A stretch of 64,000 nt of DNA from Spirochaetales bacterium (GCA_947478845.1 CANJXC010000001.1:1-64000); one strand, 5' to 3'. Shown: positions 34,624 to 44,339, counted from the stretch's first letter. Numbers and translations: made by a program. The notes: generated from the sequence alone by a model not told the origin.

Positions 34624-37113
34624 TCAAGGTTTCGGCGGTGAAAACAAGTTTAGCAGGTCTGTGCGACCAAACGCCTTGGCTATATCGGCAGCAGTTTTTC
34701 CGTCTTTGTTGCGAGTTTCGAGATCTGCACCGATTCCCATGATGTATTGCACTGCCAAGGGCGACACGCCTGAGGCAGCTGCCAGATGGACAGCGGTTGA
34801 ACCCTGGTTGTTCTGCAAGTTCACATTTTTTGGATTAAAGAAGTTCTTCCACGTTTCAGGAGTGCCTTTGAGTGCGATCACAGCTGGGGTGATACCTGAA
34901 GCATTTTCGGCAAAGAGGTCACCGTTATTGGAAATTAGCAAATCGATGATACCCTTTGGGGCAGCGACGGCTGCTTGATGAAGGATCGTACTGCCCGATG
35001 CGTCTCGTATGTTGACCGATCCGCCTTGGCTTATCAAAAGCTGCACAAGCTCTTGGCTTGAAATCTGTACCGCATCAAAGAGCGGACTACGCCCTAGGGA
35101 GTCTCTTGCGTTGGGATCTGCCTTTTTTTTCAGCAGGTAACTGACCAGTTTGGTTTCCCCTCGCCTGACAGCCTCTTGAAGGGTCGTGCGCCCATCCTTG
35201 TTTTTTGCATTGATCGCTGCGCCTGAGTTGAGAAGTAGATCACCCATGTCTTGCGAATCCCAGAAGACCAGGTTGTGAAGCGGTGTGTTGCCCAAATTGT
35301 CGGTACTTGTAAGGCTGGAACCTGCCTTCAGGAGCAATCCTGCGGCCTCCACGTTTCCAAGTCGCACCGCCTCATGAAGCACTGTGCTGCCCCCTAAGTT
35401 CTGTACCCCGAGAGATGCTCCCTTCTTCAAAAGAATCTGGAGGATGGGGATGTTGCCCGTGAAGACAGAGTGAAATAGAGGGGTGTTCTTGGCAGAATCC
35501 CGAAGCTCAAGGATTTCAGGTTGGAAGAAAGCATCGACAAAAGGGACTGGCGACTGAAAGGCAAGATTCAGTGGCGATTTCCCGCTGTTGTTCAGAAGAT
35601 AGAGGTCCGCGCCTTCCTTGAGAAGCGTTTGGGAAATCAGCAGATTCTGATCCGACAACGCCATATGCAGCGGGCTGAGTCCGGCCTTGTTTCTCTCATT
35701 CGGATTGGCTCCGATAGAAAGAAGATACTGAACTGCCGCTGGGTATTTCTTCAGTTTCACTGCCAGATGCAGAGCGGAATCACCATTGTCATCGCGCTGC
35801 GCCGTATTGGAGCTGTTGACCAGCCAAGAAAGGGTATCGCCGCCCTGCTGAATGGCAACCGAAAGGGGAGATTCGTCAGAGTTATTGACTGCAAAGGGAT
35901 TTGCGCCGGAGATCAGCAGCCCTTGAACCAGTTCCTGTTTCTTCTCTTTGACTGATTCCAAGAGAGCTGAGTTCCCCACTTTATTGCGCGCGTTTACGTC
36001 GGCACCATGGGAAATCAAAAGCGAGGCCATGGAGGCGGGCAGGTTGAGTGCGACCACGAGGTGGAGAGGCGTGTTTCCAAAGTTATTCTTGGAGTTTGGC
36101 AGGGCAGCCTTGCTCAGGAGAAAGGTGACCATTTCGGTTGGATTGCGGCTTGTTAGAGCTAAGTGAAGGGTTGTGTTGTTGTTGAAATCCTTCGCGTTGA
36201 CATCGGCGCCCTTGTCAATGAGCCAGGCGGCGGCATCGATATTCCCGGCCTCGACGGCACTATGCAACGGAGTATTTCCCGGTAAATCTGTTGCTTGAAC
36301 GCTTGCCCCTTGTGTTGTCAGCATCTTTAAAAGCCCAGTATGGCCCCGTGCAGCTGCTAGGTGCAGGGCTGAAGTTCCCTGTTCAAAGGTCAGATTTGCA
36401 TTGTCGGCTTGGGCAGCTCTCCAAAAGTAATCCACGTTTTTGTCATTGGGTGCTGGTGAACCTTGCCGGGTCAGTTTCCAGGCAATCTTGGAATGAGGCA
36501 AACTTTGGGCAAACTGCAGGGCCTCGTCAAGCGGGCTGAGACCCTGAAGGTTTCGGGTCCCTGTGCCCGCTCCAAGTTTGAGCAGGATATCGGCTAAATT
36601 TTCCAAACCTTGTGAGGCAGCGAGGTGGAGTACAGTGTTCCCAGCGGCGTCCTGCCTCCCTACATTAGCCTGTGTGATTAACTTGGGAATGATTTCAGGA
36701 TTCTGCTGGAGCGCCGTTTGCAAAGGTGATTTTCCTTGTTTGTCGGAGACAAACAAAGAGGCATTGTACTGGATAAGCACGGGAAGGATTCCGACAGAAC
36801 CGTTTTTGACCGCTAGATTAAGCGCCGTATTGCCTTGGGCGTCTTGAAGGTCAACTTCAGCGCCCCGGGCAAGAAGTACCGCAGCAATATCGGCGAGATC
36901 TTTAATTGCTGCAATGTGCAAAGCCGTTTGGCCTGTGGCGTTGATGCTGTTGATGTCGGTATTCAGCCCAAAGATGTCCCGAATCTTGTCCAAGTTCTGG
37001 TTTTCGACCAAGTCGAGCAGACTTTCCTTGGCCGGCGAAAGTGTCGCCGGTGGCGGTGTTTGACACGAAACAAGGAGAACGCAGACTAGGGTAAAGATCG
37101 GAAGGGTTTTCAT
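34624..37113 (-). CDS. Large ankyrin-repeat lipoprotein
   Basis: An 829-residue protein. A signal LVCVLLVSCQ with a lipobox (VSC) starts it. Nearly all of the rest is ankyrin repeats: by length about 22-24 copies of a 33-residue unit with GNTPLHLA-type cores, for example GNTALNLAVKNG, GNTPLHSAVEAGNID, GKTAADIAKAFGRTDLL. The repeats would form a long solenoid outside the inner membrane. It converges on hisI with 21 bases between stops. The role is unknown; scaffold or binding of partner proteins is likely. A promoter with GATAAT about nine bases before its ATG may be shared, in the opposite direction, with 37203. Confidence 0.85.
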   Translation of the reverse strand: MKTLPIFTLVCVLLVSCQTPPPATLSPAKESLLDLVENQNLDKIRDIFGLNTDINSINATGQTALHIAAIKDLADIAAVLLARGAEVDLQDAQGNTALNLAVKNGSVGILPVLIQYNASLFVSDKQGKSPLQTALQQNPEIIPKLITQANVGRQDAAGNTVLHLAASQGLENLADILLKLGAGTGTRNLQGLSPLDEALQFAQSLPHSKIAWKLTRQGSPAPNDKNVDYFWRAAQADNANLTFEQGTSALHLAAARGHTGLLKMLTTQGASVQATDLPGNTPLHSAVEAGNIDAAAWLIDKGADVNAKDFNNNTTLHLALTSRNPTEMVTFLLSKAALPNSKNNFGNTPLHLVVALNLPASMASLLISHGADVNARNKVGNSALLESVKEKKQELVQGLLISGANPFAVNNSDESPLSVAIQQGGDTLSWLVNSSNTAQRDDNGDSALHLAVKLKKYPAAVQYLLSIGANPNERNKAGLSPLHMALSDQNLLISQTLLKEGADLYLLNNSGKSPLNLAFQSPVPFVDAFFQPEILELRDSAKNTPLFHSVFTGNIPILQILLKKGASLGVQNLGGSTVLHEAVRLGNVEAAGLLLKAGSSLTSTDNLGNTPLHNLVFWDSQDMGDLLLNSGAAINAKNKDGRTTLQEAVRRGETKLVSYLLKKKADPNARDSLGRSPLFDAVQISSQELVQLLISQGGSVNIRDASGSTILHQAAVAAPKGIIDLLISNNGDLFAENASGITPAVIALKGTPETWKNFFNPKNVNLQNNQGSTAVHLAAASGVSPLAVQYIMGIGADLETRNKDGKTAADIAKAFGRTDLLNLFSPPKP

Positions 37114-37190
37114 GACTCTCCGATTATCGGACTTTGGAGCAAAAACCTTTCTCTGAATCCGTTACTGTTCCGCAAGATTGCCAACTCGCC

Positions 37191-37196
37191 TATACT
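37191..37196 (+). promoter_or_regulatory. -10 element of the thymidine kinase-like gene, leaderless geometry
   Basis: TATACT at 37191-37196, then six bases TCTCAA and ATG 37203. No ribosome-binding site is between. The -35 is weak. This supports the choice of ATG 37203 as the start. Confidence 0.45.
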
Positions 37197-37202
37197 TCTC
37201 AA

Positions 37203-38300
37203 ATGGTTCCATCGGACGATTCTTCGTTTCTTAAATCGCTAGGGTTTCCGAACCTTAAGGTTCACCATTCCTCCAACCATTTTGATTTCCGTATCCCTCG
37301 GCGCCGAATCCTTGTGATTGGCCCCATGGGCTCAGGAAAGACCGAGTTCTCGGCTCGAGTCTGGCGAGATTCTCGGATTCTTCTCAAAAAGAGCTCCTCC
37401 GTGGATAAGGTGATGAAGACCGGCATTTCTGACCGGAGAAAAGTTTTCTTTGTCAGGACCGCACTAGACGCAGCCCGTTTTCCAGACGCACCTTCCGATG
37501 CCTTGGCCTACCGGTCTGGCTACGAAAGGCTGGGAGAGAATCTGGCAAGTATTCACAACTCCTTCGAACTGGAAACTCTCATCGAGGAACACCCTGAGGC
37601 TGGAACCTGGATCATCGACGAAGCCTCGTTTTACGAAGAACGCATGGTGTATGTGATCAAGCAGGCCAGTGAGGAACGGGATTTGAGTTTCATTTTTCCG
37701 ACCCTGGTGCTGAACTTTCGTAGCGATATTTTCAACGCCACCGCCCGTTTGCTGCTTGATAACGCCACCGACGTCTTTCCTCTCACGGCGTATTGCGAAC
37801 ATGCCGACTGCGTGGAAGATTCCTTCTACACTTACCGCTGGTACGAAGTGAATGGACGGGAGTGCCCTGCGCCTTTCTTTGATCCACTGATTATCATTGG
37901 AGGTGACCGGTCTTCTGGGTCTCCCTCGGAACCCAATTACTGCACACGATGCGATGCGCACCATTATCTGCCGGGAAAGGAATACACCTATCTGACTTTG
38001 ACGCCGCTGGGAGAAGCGTACGTTCAGGGGCATACCGATGGACTTCTCAGGGAGTTGCGTTTCCTGAGCACTAATCCCGGGGGGTCTAGGTTGGCCTTGA
38101 GCCTCGATTCAGAGCCTGAGGTGTGCCGTGCAACTTTATTGGTACCTTTTCTTGCTGAGCGGGCACTGGTGTTTCTTTTCGCCGAGCGAAACCTTTTGTC
38201 CGAATCGCAATTGAGGGATATCTACGGGGCGCTGCAGCTAGATACCAAGTTCCTTGGACGTCGTCTGGCCGATAACGGTAAGAACCTGGTGAGCTTATGA
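37203..38300 (+). CDS. Thymidine kinase-like P-loop protein with extended C-terminus
   Basis: About 365 residues, roughly twice a normal type II thymidine kinase. The order of motifs fits that fold: Walker A GPMGSGKTEFSA, a Walker B-like WIIDEASFYEE, LVLNFRSDIF (compare GLRTDFRGELF), and zinc-binding cysteines around YCEHADCVEDSF and NYCTRCDAHHY preceded by IIIGGDRS. About 100 further residues of unknown role follow. An in-frame TTG at 37134 would add 23 residues; I favour ATG 37203. It lies just upstream of deoB, so deoxynucleoside salvage is a fitting role. Thymidine specificity is not proven. Confidence 0.7.
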   Translation: MVPSDDSSFLKSLGFPNLKVHHSSNHFDFRIPRRRILVIGPMGSGKTEFSARVWRDSRILLKKSSSVDKVMKTGISDRRKVFFVRTALDAARFPDAPSDALAYRSGYERLGENLASIHNSFELETLIEEHPEAGTWIIDEASFYEERMVYVIKQASEERDLSFIFPTLVLNFRSDIFNATARLLLDNATDVFPLTAYCEHADCVEDSFYTYRWYEVNGRECPAPFFDPLIIIGGDRSSGSPSEPNYCTRCDAHHYLPGKEYTYLTLTPLGEAYVQGHTDGLLRELRFLSTNPGGSRLALSLDSEPEVCRATLLVPFLAERALVFLFAERNLLSESQLRDIYGALQLDTKFLGRRLADNGKNLVSL

Positions 38301-38312
38301 CAGGGGGGTTCC

Positions 38313-39503
38313 ATGCGAGCATTTCTGGTGGTTATTGACAGCTTTGGTATCGGTGAGTTGCCTGATGCGGAAGCTTATGGAGATGTGGGTAGCAACACAG
38401 CCTTGCACATTGCCCAAGCCGTAGGAGGAGCCAAGTGGCCTCAACTTCAGGCTCTCGGACTGGGGAATGCGGCCATGTTACTAGGCGTTTCGTTGCCAGG
38501 CTGTCCTCCCTCAGCATCGCCACGGGGCTCGTGGGGGGTGATGTCGGAACTATCGCCCGGAAAAGACACCACGACGGGCCACTGGGAGCTCGCGGGATTC
38601 CAGTTGGCGAAGCCGTTCCCAGTGTTCCCTCCCGGACCACCCTCGTTTCCCGAAGACCTACTCAGTCGACTGACGAAGGTTTCGGGCCTCCAGTTCCTTG
38701 GAAATTGCTCGGCGAGTGGTACCCAGATTATTGAGGATTTTGGCGCTGAACATCTGCGAACTGGGAAACCTATTGTCTATACCTCGGGTGATTCGGTGTT
38801 TCAGATTGCCGCACATGAAGAAGTGTTGGATACGGAGCGGCTGTACGCTCTGTGCTCACAGGCCAGGGTGATCTGTGACGACTATCTTGTGGGACGGGTC
38901 ATCGCAAGACCCTTCCGAGGTATACCGGGTCATTTTGAGCGAACCTCGGGCCGACACGACTACAGCTATCCTCTTCCCGGTCCGAGCATAGTTGACCATC
39001 TTGCCGGCCATGGAGTCCACACCATCGCCGTAGGAAAGATTTCCGATATTTTCAATGGAAAAGGATTCCACCGTAGCTACCCCGACAAGGGTAACCCTGC
39101 CTGCCTGGCTCGGACCTTGGAGCTCGCCCTTGAGACTCAAGTTCAGAAGCAGCTTGTTTTTATCAATCTGGTCGACACTGACATGATTTATGGCCATCGT
39201 CGTGATCCTCAGGGTTACCACGACTGCGTTGTAGCCACCGACAATGCCCTAGGTGAGCTGATGCCCATCCTCGGCAAAGAAGATATGCTGATCATCACCG
39301 CCGATCACGGTTGCGACCCAACCTACCGAGGAACAGACCACACCCGTGAGCACGTTCCCCTCCTGGTCTGGCGTCCGGAAAAGCCTGCCATCAGTCTTGG
39401 AATTCGGAGCTCGTTCGCAGACGTGGCCCAGTCTCTGGCGGTTTTTTTTGGCGTGGAGTCTTACCCTGAAGGGTCCATTCCCAGGGGAAGCTCGTTCCTT
39501 TAG
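38313..39503 (+). CDS. deoB: Phosphopentomutase
   Basis: A 396-residue DeoB-type phosphopentomutase, interconverting (deoxy)ribose 1- and 5-phosphate. It begins FLVVIDSFGIGELPDAEAYGD with metal ligands, contains GKDTTTGHWELAG with the phosphorylated threonine, and the metal-binding end segment TADHGCDPTYRGTDHTRE. The position 12 bases after the thymidine kinase-like gene suggests a shared deoxynucleoside-salvage transcript. GGGGGG before the ATG acts as ribosome-binding site. Confidence 0.95.
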   Translation: MRAFLVVIDSFGIGELPDAEAYGDVGSNTALHIAQAVGGAKWPQLQALGLGNAAMLLGVSLPGCPPSASPRGSWGVMSELSPGKDTTTGHWELAGFQLAKPFPVFPPGPPSFPEDLLSRLTKVSGLQFLGNCSASGTQIIEDFGAEHLRTGKPIVYTSGDSVFQIAAHEEVLDTERLYALCSQARVICDDYLVGRVIARPFRGIPGHFERTSGRHDYSYPLPGPSIVDHLAGHGVHTIAVGKISDIFNGKGFHRSYPDKGNPACLARTLELALETQVQKQLVFINLVDTDMIYGHRRDPQGYHDCVVATDNALGELMPILGKEDMLIITADHGCDPTYRGTDHTREHVPLLVWRPEKPAISLGIRSSFADVAQSLAVFFGVESYPEGSIPRGSSFL

Positions 39504-39608
39504 CTGTTATCCCATTCCCGGTGGCGCGTCACAGACGGACTATTTCACCTTAATCCTGTTTACAACGGAGAGGCTTTGCCTCAAACTACTCGGCAGGAGC
39601 AACCAGTT

Positions 39609-40883
39609 ATGATGGAAGACACCATATGCCTGATTTTGGGAGGGGGGCAGGGTAGCCGGCTTTTTCCTTTAACAAAAGACCGGTCTAAACCAGCCGTTCC
39701 GATCGGGGGCAAGTTTCGTCTGATTGATATTCCGATCTCAAACAGTTTGAACTCAGATATTTTTAAGATTCTCATCCTGACCCAGTTCAACTCCGCTTCA
39801 CTTAACCAGCACATCAACATGACCTATCGTTTTGACAGCTTCCACGATGGATTTGTCGATATTCTCGCCGCAGAGCAAACTATGGAAAATACCGGCTGGT
39901 ATCAGGGAACAGCCGACGCCGTGCGCAAGAATATCAAGCATTTTACCTCGTTCCGAAACGTGAAGCACGTTCTCATTTTGTCTGGCGACCAAATCTACAC
40001 GATGGATTTCCGTCAGATGTTCGCCTTTCACGAAGCCAACAAGGCAGATCTGACCGTGTCGGTACTTCCCTGCAATCGGCAAGACGCCAAAGGATTTGGC
40101 ATCACCAAACTTGGCGATGGTCTGATCACCGAGTTCGTAGAAAAGCCCAAAGAGGAAAGCCTTCTCGATAGTCTCAAGTCCACACAGTTTATCCGTGATA
40201 AGTTCCCGCAAATCGAGAAAGACAAGAACTGGCTGGCCTCGATGGGCATCTACCTGTTCAACCTCGACACCCTTCTCGAGCTTCTCGACAGCGAACACAA
40301 AGACTTTGGCAAGGAGGTCATTCCTCATGCGATCAAGACCAAACGAGTAGGGGGGTATCTTTTCAACGGCTATTGGGAAGATGTGGGAACCATCCAATCC
40401 TTTTGGAAAGCCAACCTCGACTTTGCCTCTCGGAATCCCCAGTTTGATTTCTACCGCAATCGAATCTATACCCATGCCCGGTACTTGCCCTCTTCACGGT
40501 TTGATGCTTGTAGTATCGACGAGTCCCTTGTTTGTGACGGGACGATTCTGAGCAAAACCACGTTGAGGCAGGCCGTGATTGGAATTCGCGCCATCATCAA
40601 AGAAGGTGCGGTGATAGAGAGGTCTATTATTCTCGGCGCGGACGATTATGAGAGCGAGACTGACTTAGGCGGGAATCGCCTAAAAGGTATTCCGGACATT
40701 GGAATCGGGGAGAACTCGGTAATCAGAAATGCGATTGTTGATAAGAACGCGCGCATAGGGAAGAACTGCCAGATTCAGAACAAAGATGGTTTAGATCACT
40801 TTGATGGTGGCCACTACTTCATACGGGACGGTATTGTCATTATTCCCAAGAATGCTGTAGTTCCCGACAATACGGTAATCTAG
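39609..40883 (+). CDS. glgC: Glucose-1-phosphate adenylyltransferase
   Basis: About 424 residues making ADP-glucose for glycogen. The N-terminal nucleotidyltransferase opens ICLILGGGQGSRLFPLTKDR and has KPAVPIGGKFRLIDIPISN. YQGTADAVRKN and GYWEDVGTI are also present. The C-terminal left-handed beta helix (hexapeptide repeats) contains NSVIRNAIVDKNARIG. I chose ATG 39609 with AGGAG nine bases upstream; an in-frame TTG at 39576 is less likely. It is followed ten bases later by a ferredoxin reductase-like gene and rlmN. Confidence 0.92.
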   Translation: MMEDTICLILGGGQGSRLFPLTKDRSKPAVPIGGKFRLIDIPISNSLNSDIFKILILTQFNSASLNQHINMTYRFDSFHDGFVDILAAEQTMENTGWYQGTADAVRKNIKHFTSFRNVKHVLILSGDQIYTMDFRQMFAFHEANKADLTVSVLPCNRQDAKGFGITKLGDGLITEFVEKPKEESLLDSLKSTQFIRDKFPQIEKDKNWLASMGIYLFNLDTLLELLDSEHKDFGKEVIPHAIKTKRVGGYLFNGYWEDVGTIQSFWKANLDFASRNPQFDFYRNRIYTHARYLPSSRFDACSIDESLVCDGTILSKTTLRQAVIGIRAIIKEGAVIERSIILGADDYESETDLGGNRLKGIPDIGIGENSVIRNAIVDKNARIGKNCQIQNKDGLDHFDGGHYFIRDGIVIIPKNAVVPDNTVI

Positions 40884-40893
40884 GCCAACCAAA

Positions 40894-41544
40894 ATGATTC
40901 GGGGGTTCCAAAGCGTCACCGTAACCCGGCTTGAGCTCTGGGGGCCAGAGACTTGGTTGCTTTGTTGGCCGCGTTCGTTTTCGTTTCTCGCCGGTCAAGT
41001 GGTAATCCTCACCTTGAAGCCCGGTGGTGCTGAACGCATTTTCAGTCTTGCTACCGGAGTCCGAGAGCCCGAAGCTGGGGTTTTGTTCAATTTAGTGGAA
41101 GACGGCGAGTTGACACCGGCCTTGGCTAATCTTCGCCCGGGTGACCTGCTCTGGGTCAGCGAGCCGTTCGGCTCTTTTCCCGGTCTGGAAGGTCCGGCGG
41201 TCTGGATTGCCAACGGTACGGGTGTCGCTCCCTTTGTTTCCATGGTTCGATCCGGTCTTGGGCAACAAAAAGTTCTCATTCATGGCGCAAGAAAACTCGC
41301 GGGATTTTTGGGTCGACAGGAGCTTGAGAACTTGCCCGGGCTCACCTATTATCGTTGTTGCACCGGTGAAGCCCATGAATTGGTCTTTTCGGGGCGTCTG
41401 ACTGAGTTCCTCGAACAGCGGTCTTGGGCTCCTTCCCAACGTTACCTCCTTTGTGGAAGTGCTCCCATGATCGTGGAAGTACGAGAATTGTTATTTCGCA
41501 AGGGTATTCCCTTTAGCCATATCCTCGCGGAGGTCTTTTTTTGA
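40894..41544 (+). CDS. Single-domain ferredoxin-NADP reductase-like flavoprotein (partner of RlmN?)
   Basis: A 216-residue protein of the FAD/NAD(P)-binding ferredoxin reductase fold, without an iron-sulfur domain. FAD-binding RxFS is in ERIFSLATG; the nucleotide-binding loop is NGTGVAPFVS; a second pocket is LLCGSAPMIVEV. The C-terminus ends with aromatics (EVFF), as in true FNRs, where the last aromatic stacks on the flavin. It probably moves electrons from NADPH. The rlmN start (TTG 41541) overlaps its stop codon by four bases. Two related genes (51231, 58672) precede miaB and lipA. Confidence 0.82.
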   Translation: MIRGFQSVTVTRLELWGPETWLLCWPRSFSFLAGQVVILTLKPGGAERIFSLATGVREPEAGVLFNLVEDGELTPALANLRPGDLLWVSEPFGSFPGLEGPAVWIANGTGVAPFVSMVRSGLGQQKVLIHGARKLAGFLGRQELENLPGLTYYRCCTGEAHELVFSGRLTEFLEQRSWAPSQRYLLCGSAPMIVEVRELLFRKGIPFSHILAEVFF

Positions 41545-42581
41545 CTGAATCAAAGTCTGTGTTTGGCATGACACTCGGCGAACTGCGCCTCTTGGCAGAA
41601 AGACTCGGAGCCCCTGCCTTTGTGGGCAACCAGCTCGCCAGATGGCTGTATCAAACGCAGGTTGCCTCGTTTGACGAAATGACGGACCTTGCCAAACCCT
41701 TGAGGACTAGACTTTCAGAAGATTATTCCATGGGTTTGGTTGCCCCTTCGAAAGTTGACGCTTCGATAGACGGAACACGGAAGTATCTCTTCCCGACGGG
41801 CAGCAAGTTCATTGAAGCGGCTTTTATTCCAGATGACGACCGAAACACTCTCTGTGTCAGTTCACAAGTTGGATGCAAGATGGGTTGCCTGTTCTGCATG
41901 ACGGCACGCCAGGGATTTCAGGCCCAGTTGTCATCTATGGAAATCCTGAACCAGGTTCGTAGCCTTCCGGAAATGTCGGCGCTGACAAACATTGTTTACA
42001 TGGGAATGGGCGAACCACTGGATAATCTGGAGAATACACTTAAAAGTCTTGAAATCCTGACCTCAGATTGGGGCATGCGCTTCGGAAACCAGAGGGTAAC
42101 TGTGTCTTCGATTGGCATGCTCCCGGCCCTCGAAGAGTTTTTTGCGCGCACACAGGTCCGTTTTGCCCTATCGATGCACACGCCCTTTGACGAGGAGCGC
42201 CAGCAACTTATGCCCGTACAACTGGTCCATCCGCTTCAGGGAATCTTGAAGTTCATGAAATCCGTTCAAGAATCGGACAACCGGCGACTGTCGATCGAGT
42301 ACATCTGCTTTGGAGGCGTGAACGACACTCCTCGCCATGTAAGGGAACTCGTTCGCATCCTCCACGGTTTGAAAGTGCGGGTGAACCTCATCCGCTTTCA
42401 TCCGATACCTGGGACCCCGCTCAAGGGGTCTAGTGAGCAGTCGATGCAAAAGATGAGGGACTCGCTTGCCGATAAAGGGATCCCTGCGACCGTACGAAAG
42501 TCGCGTGGCGAAGACATTTTTGCGGCTTGCGGCATGCTTTCAACCAAGGCGTTGTTGAAACCCGTTGAACTGGACTACTAG
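41541..42581 (+). CDS. rlmN: Dual-specificity RNA methyltransferase RlmN
   Basis: A 346-residue radical-SAM enzyme that methylates C2 of an adenosine in 23S rRNA and in some tRNAs. The iron-sulfur ligands are in VGCKMGCLFCMT (CxxxCxxC), the methyl-carrying cysteine is in DIFAACGML at the C-terminus, and the N-terminal domain is the accessory helical bundle. TTG 41541 overlaps the FNR stop (TTGA). Enzymes of this class need an electron to reduce the cluster; in E. coli flavodoxin and its reductase do this. Confidence 0.94.
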   Translation: MTESKSVFGMTLGELRLLAERLGAPAFVGNQLARWLYQTQVASFDEMTDLAKPLRTRLSEDYSMGLVAPSKVDASIDGTRKYLFPTGSKFIEAAFIPDDDRNTLCVSSQVGCKMGCLFCMTARQGFQAQLSSMEILNQVRSLPEMSALTNIVYMGMGEPLDNLENTLKSLEILTSDWGMRFGNQRVTVSSIGMLPALEEFFARTQVRFALSMHTPFDEERQQLMPVQLVHPLQGILKFMKSVQESDNRRLSIEYICFGGVNDTPRHVRELVRILHGLKVRVNLIRFHPIPGTPLKGSSEQSMQKMRDSLADKGIPATVRKSRGEDIFAACGMLSTKALLKPVELDY

Positions 42582-42717
42582 GAACTTCCTTCCTGTTTCC
42601 ACTCCAGTTTCAGGTGAGAGACACTGTCACGAAGATGCAAATTGAAAATCCCCAACAGAACAAGGAAACTGGGGTTCATGGACAAGCCTCTAGAGTTCCA
42701 GTATATGATGATTTGTC

Positions 42718-43647
42718 ATGACATGGACCACCTTCTTGCAGATCGTAGAGTTGCGCACGAAAATCGTCAGTATATCGACCTTTGTTCTCTCCGGCCTTTC
42801 AGTCTATTGGATCTACGGACAAATGCCGTGGTTGCTCGTCGTCCTTTTGTTTTTCACGGTTCTTGCCGTAGATATGGGCACTACCGCCTTCAACACCTTT
42901 TTTGACTTTGAACGCGGCGTAGACGATGCCAACACCAACCAAGAAGCTGACAAGGTCCTGATCCACCGAAAGACACCATCCGGCTACGCGCTTCTGGCCG
43001 CTTTGGCCTTGTTTGCTTTTGCAGGCGTTTTGGGTTTATTTTTGGCTCTTTGGAAAGGTTGGCCTCTTCTGGTGTTGGGAATTGTCAGTTTTTTTGTCGC
43101 GTACAGATATTCAGGAGGCAAGACACCGCTGAGTGCTACCCCGTGGGGAGAGTTCTTTGCTGGTTTGTTTCTAGGCTCGGTGTTATGGCTGGTAGTCTGT
43201 TTCACTTTGGCCCCCCCATCGGTCCCGACACCTGCATGGCAACCCGAGTTCTGGACCCGGCACCTGCTTGCCAGCCTCCCGTCGTTTTTCTTTATTGCCA
43301 GCATCTTGACCGTAAATAATGCCTGCGATCGAGAGGGTGACCGTACCTCCGGGCGCCAGACCCTGTCATTGGCTTTGGGACCGCGGGCAGATTTGTTGAT
43401 TGTGTTGTTGCCCTTGGCTGCCTACGTTACCATGATTGCCCAGTCACTTTTGGAACTCCTTCCCATTGGCATGACTTACGCAGCGCTGCTTGGATTAGCG
43501 CTCAGCATTCCAATCTGGAGGGCGATGTTTGAGCGGGGCTTCTCGCACCGTACCAAGGGAAGCAATATGGGTGATGTATCACGAAGTTTCTTGATTTTCA
43601 CCTTGTTTTCAGGGCTCGGGTTGTTTTCAGGAATAGTTCTCCGGTGA
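42718..43647 (+). CDS. UbiA-family prenyltransferase (MenA-like)
   Basis: A 309-residue integral membrane enzyme with about eight or nine helices. The two prenyl diphosphate motifs are NTFFDFERGVDD and NNACDREGDRTSGRQTLSL, the second like MenA (1,4-dihydroxy-2-naphthoate polyprenyltransferase). It would attach an isoprenoid tail to a quinone head group. Its -10 (TATGAT) lies eight bases before the ATG, so the mRNA may be nearly leaderless. No other men genes are in the window; the next gene overlaps its stop by four bases. Confidence 0.75.
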   Translation: MTWTTFLQIVELRTKIVSISTFVLSGLSVYWIYGQMPWLLVVLLFFTVLAVDMGTTAFNTFFDFERGVDDANTNQEADKVLIHRKTPSGYALLAALALFAFAGVLGLFLALWKGWPLLVLGIVSFFVAYRYSGGKTPLSATPWGEFFAGLFLGSVLWLVVCFTLAPPSVPTPAWQPEFWTRHLLASLPSFFFIASILTVNNACDREGDRTSGRQTLSLALGPRADLLIVLLPLAAYVTMIAQSLLELLPIGMTYAALLGLALSIPIWRAMFERGFSHRTKGSNMGDVSRSFLIFTLFSGLGLFSGIVLR

Positions 43648-44339
43648 AACTACTCTTCACTTTGTGCCTTCTCATTGCCTCCGCTGAGCTTTCCAGCGAA
43701 GTTTGGCCGCTTCCCATCCCGCTGGAAACCGGTCATTTGTTGGGGGCCGGCCGACCAGCTGGGAAGCCCCCAGTGCCCTTGGTGGATGAGCTATCAATTT
43801 TAGGAATGGGCTCCAACAATGTGATCGCTTTGCTGGAGAGGTCGCAGGTCGGCAGTTCTTGGAGGGTCCGTACCAAAGGACTAGATCTAGTCAATGATTC
43901 TGTACTTTGGCAACAGGACTGGGAAGACTGGGGCGACGACGATTTGTTTTCCCTCTGGTGGGAAACTCACAGAAATGAGATTTCTATTCCCCTACAGAGG
44001 TGGAAAATCAGCCCCCTCGACTATCAGTTGGGCGAGTTTCCAGTTATTCTCGACGAGGAGTACTATCTGGCATTTCTTCGCAGGACCAACGACGTTGCCA
44101 CGGGGTTGCTGGCAAGGCTTGAGGTGATTCTGCAATCCACAGGGCGCGGGGTAAAGACCGTACTAGACTTGACGGGTACGTGGAGGTGGGCGACTTTGCT
44201 CGGTTTTGTGCCGTCACCCTTCGAGAATCGCCTCGCGCTGGTGCTGCTGATTCAGCCTGAGGGTTGGGCCGGAGACCAGCAACCCCTGAGATTTCTGGTG
44301 ACAGGCGCAAGTCTTAAGGCTGGTTTCGAACTGCCTTGA
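43644..44339 (+). CDS. Exported hypothetical protein
   Basis: A 231-residue protein. An N-terminal signal LFTLCLLIASAEL suggests export; the rest contains many Trp and Leu residues and no motif I know. GTG 43644 overlaps the prenyltransferase stop (GTGA), so they are coupled. It might take part in the same membrane or quinone pathway, but this is only context. Mature form is probably about 213 residues. Confidence 0.6.
   Translation: MKLLFTLCLLIASAELSSEVWPLPIPLETGHLLGAGRPAGKPPVPLVDELSILGMGSNNVIALLERSQVGSSWRVRTKGLDLVNDSVLWQQDWEDWGDDDLFSLWWETHRNEISIPLQRWKISPLDYQLGEFPVILDEEYYLAFLRRTNDVATGLLARLEVILQSTGRGVKTVLDLTGTWRWATLLGFVPSPFENRLALVLLIQPEGWAGDQQPLRFLVTGASLKAGFELP

Noticed and set aside
34624-37113. 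Tandem DNA repeat or CRISPR-like array
   Set aside because: The periodicity is at protein level (33-residue ankyrin units); the DNA copies are too divergent and there are no spacers.
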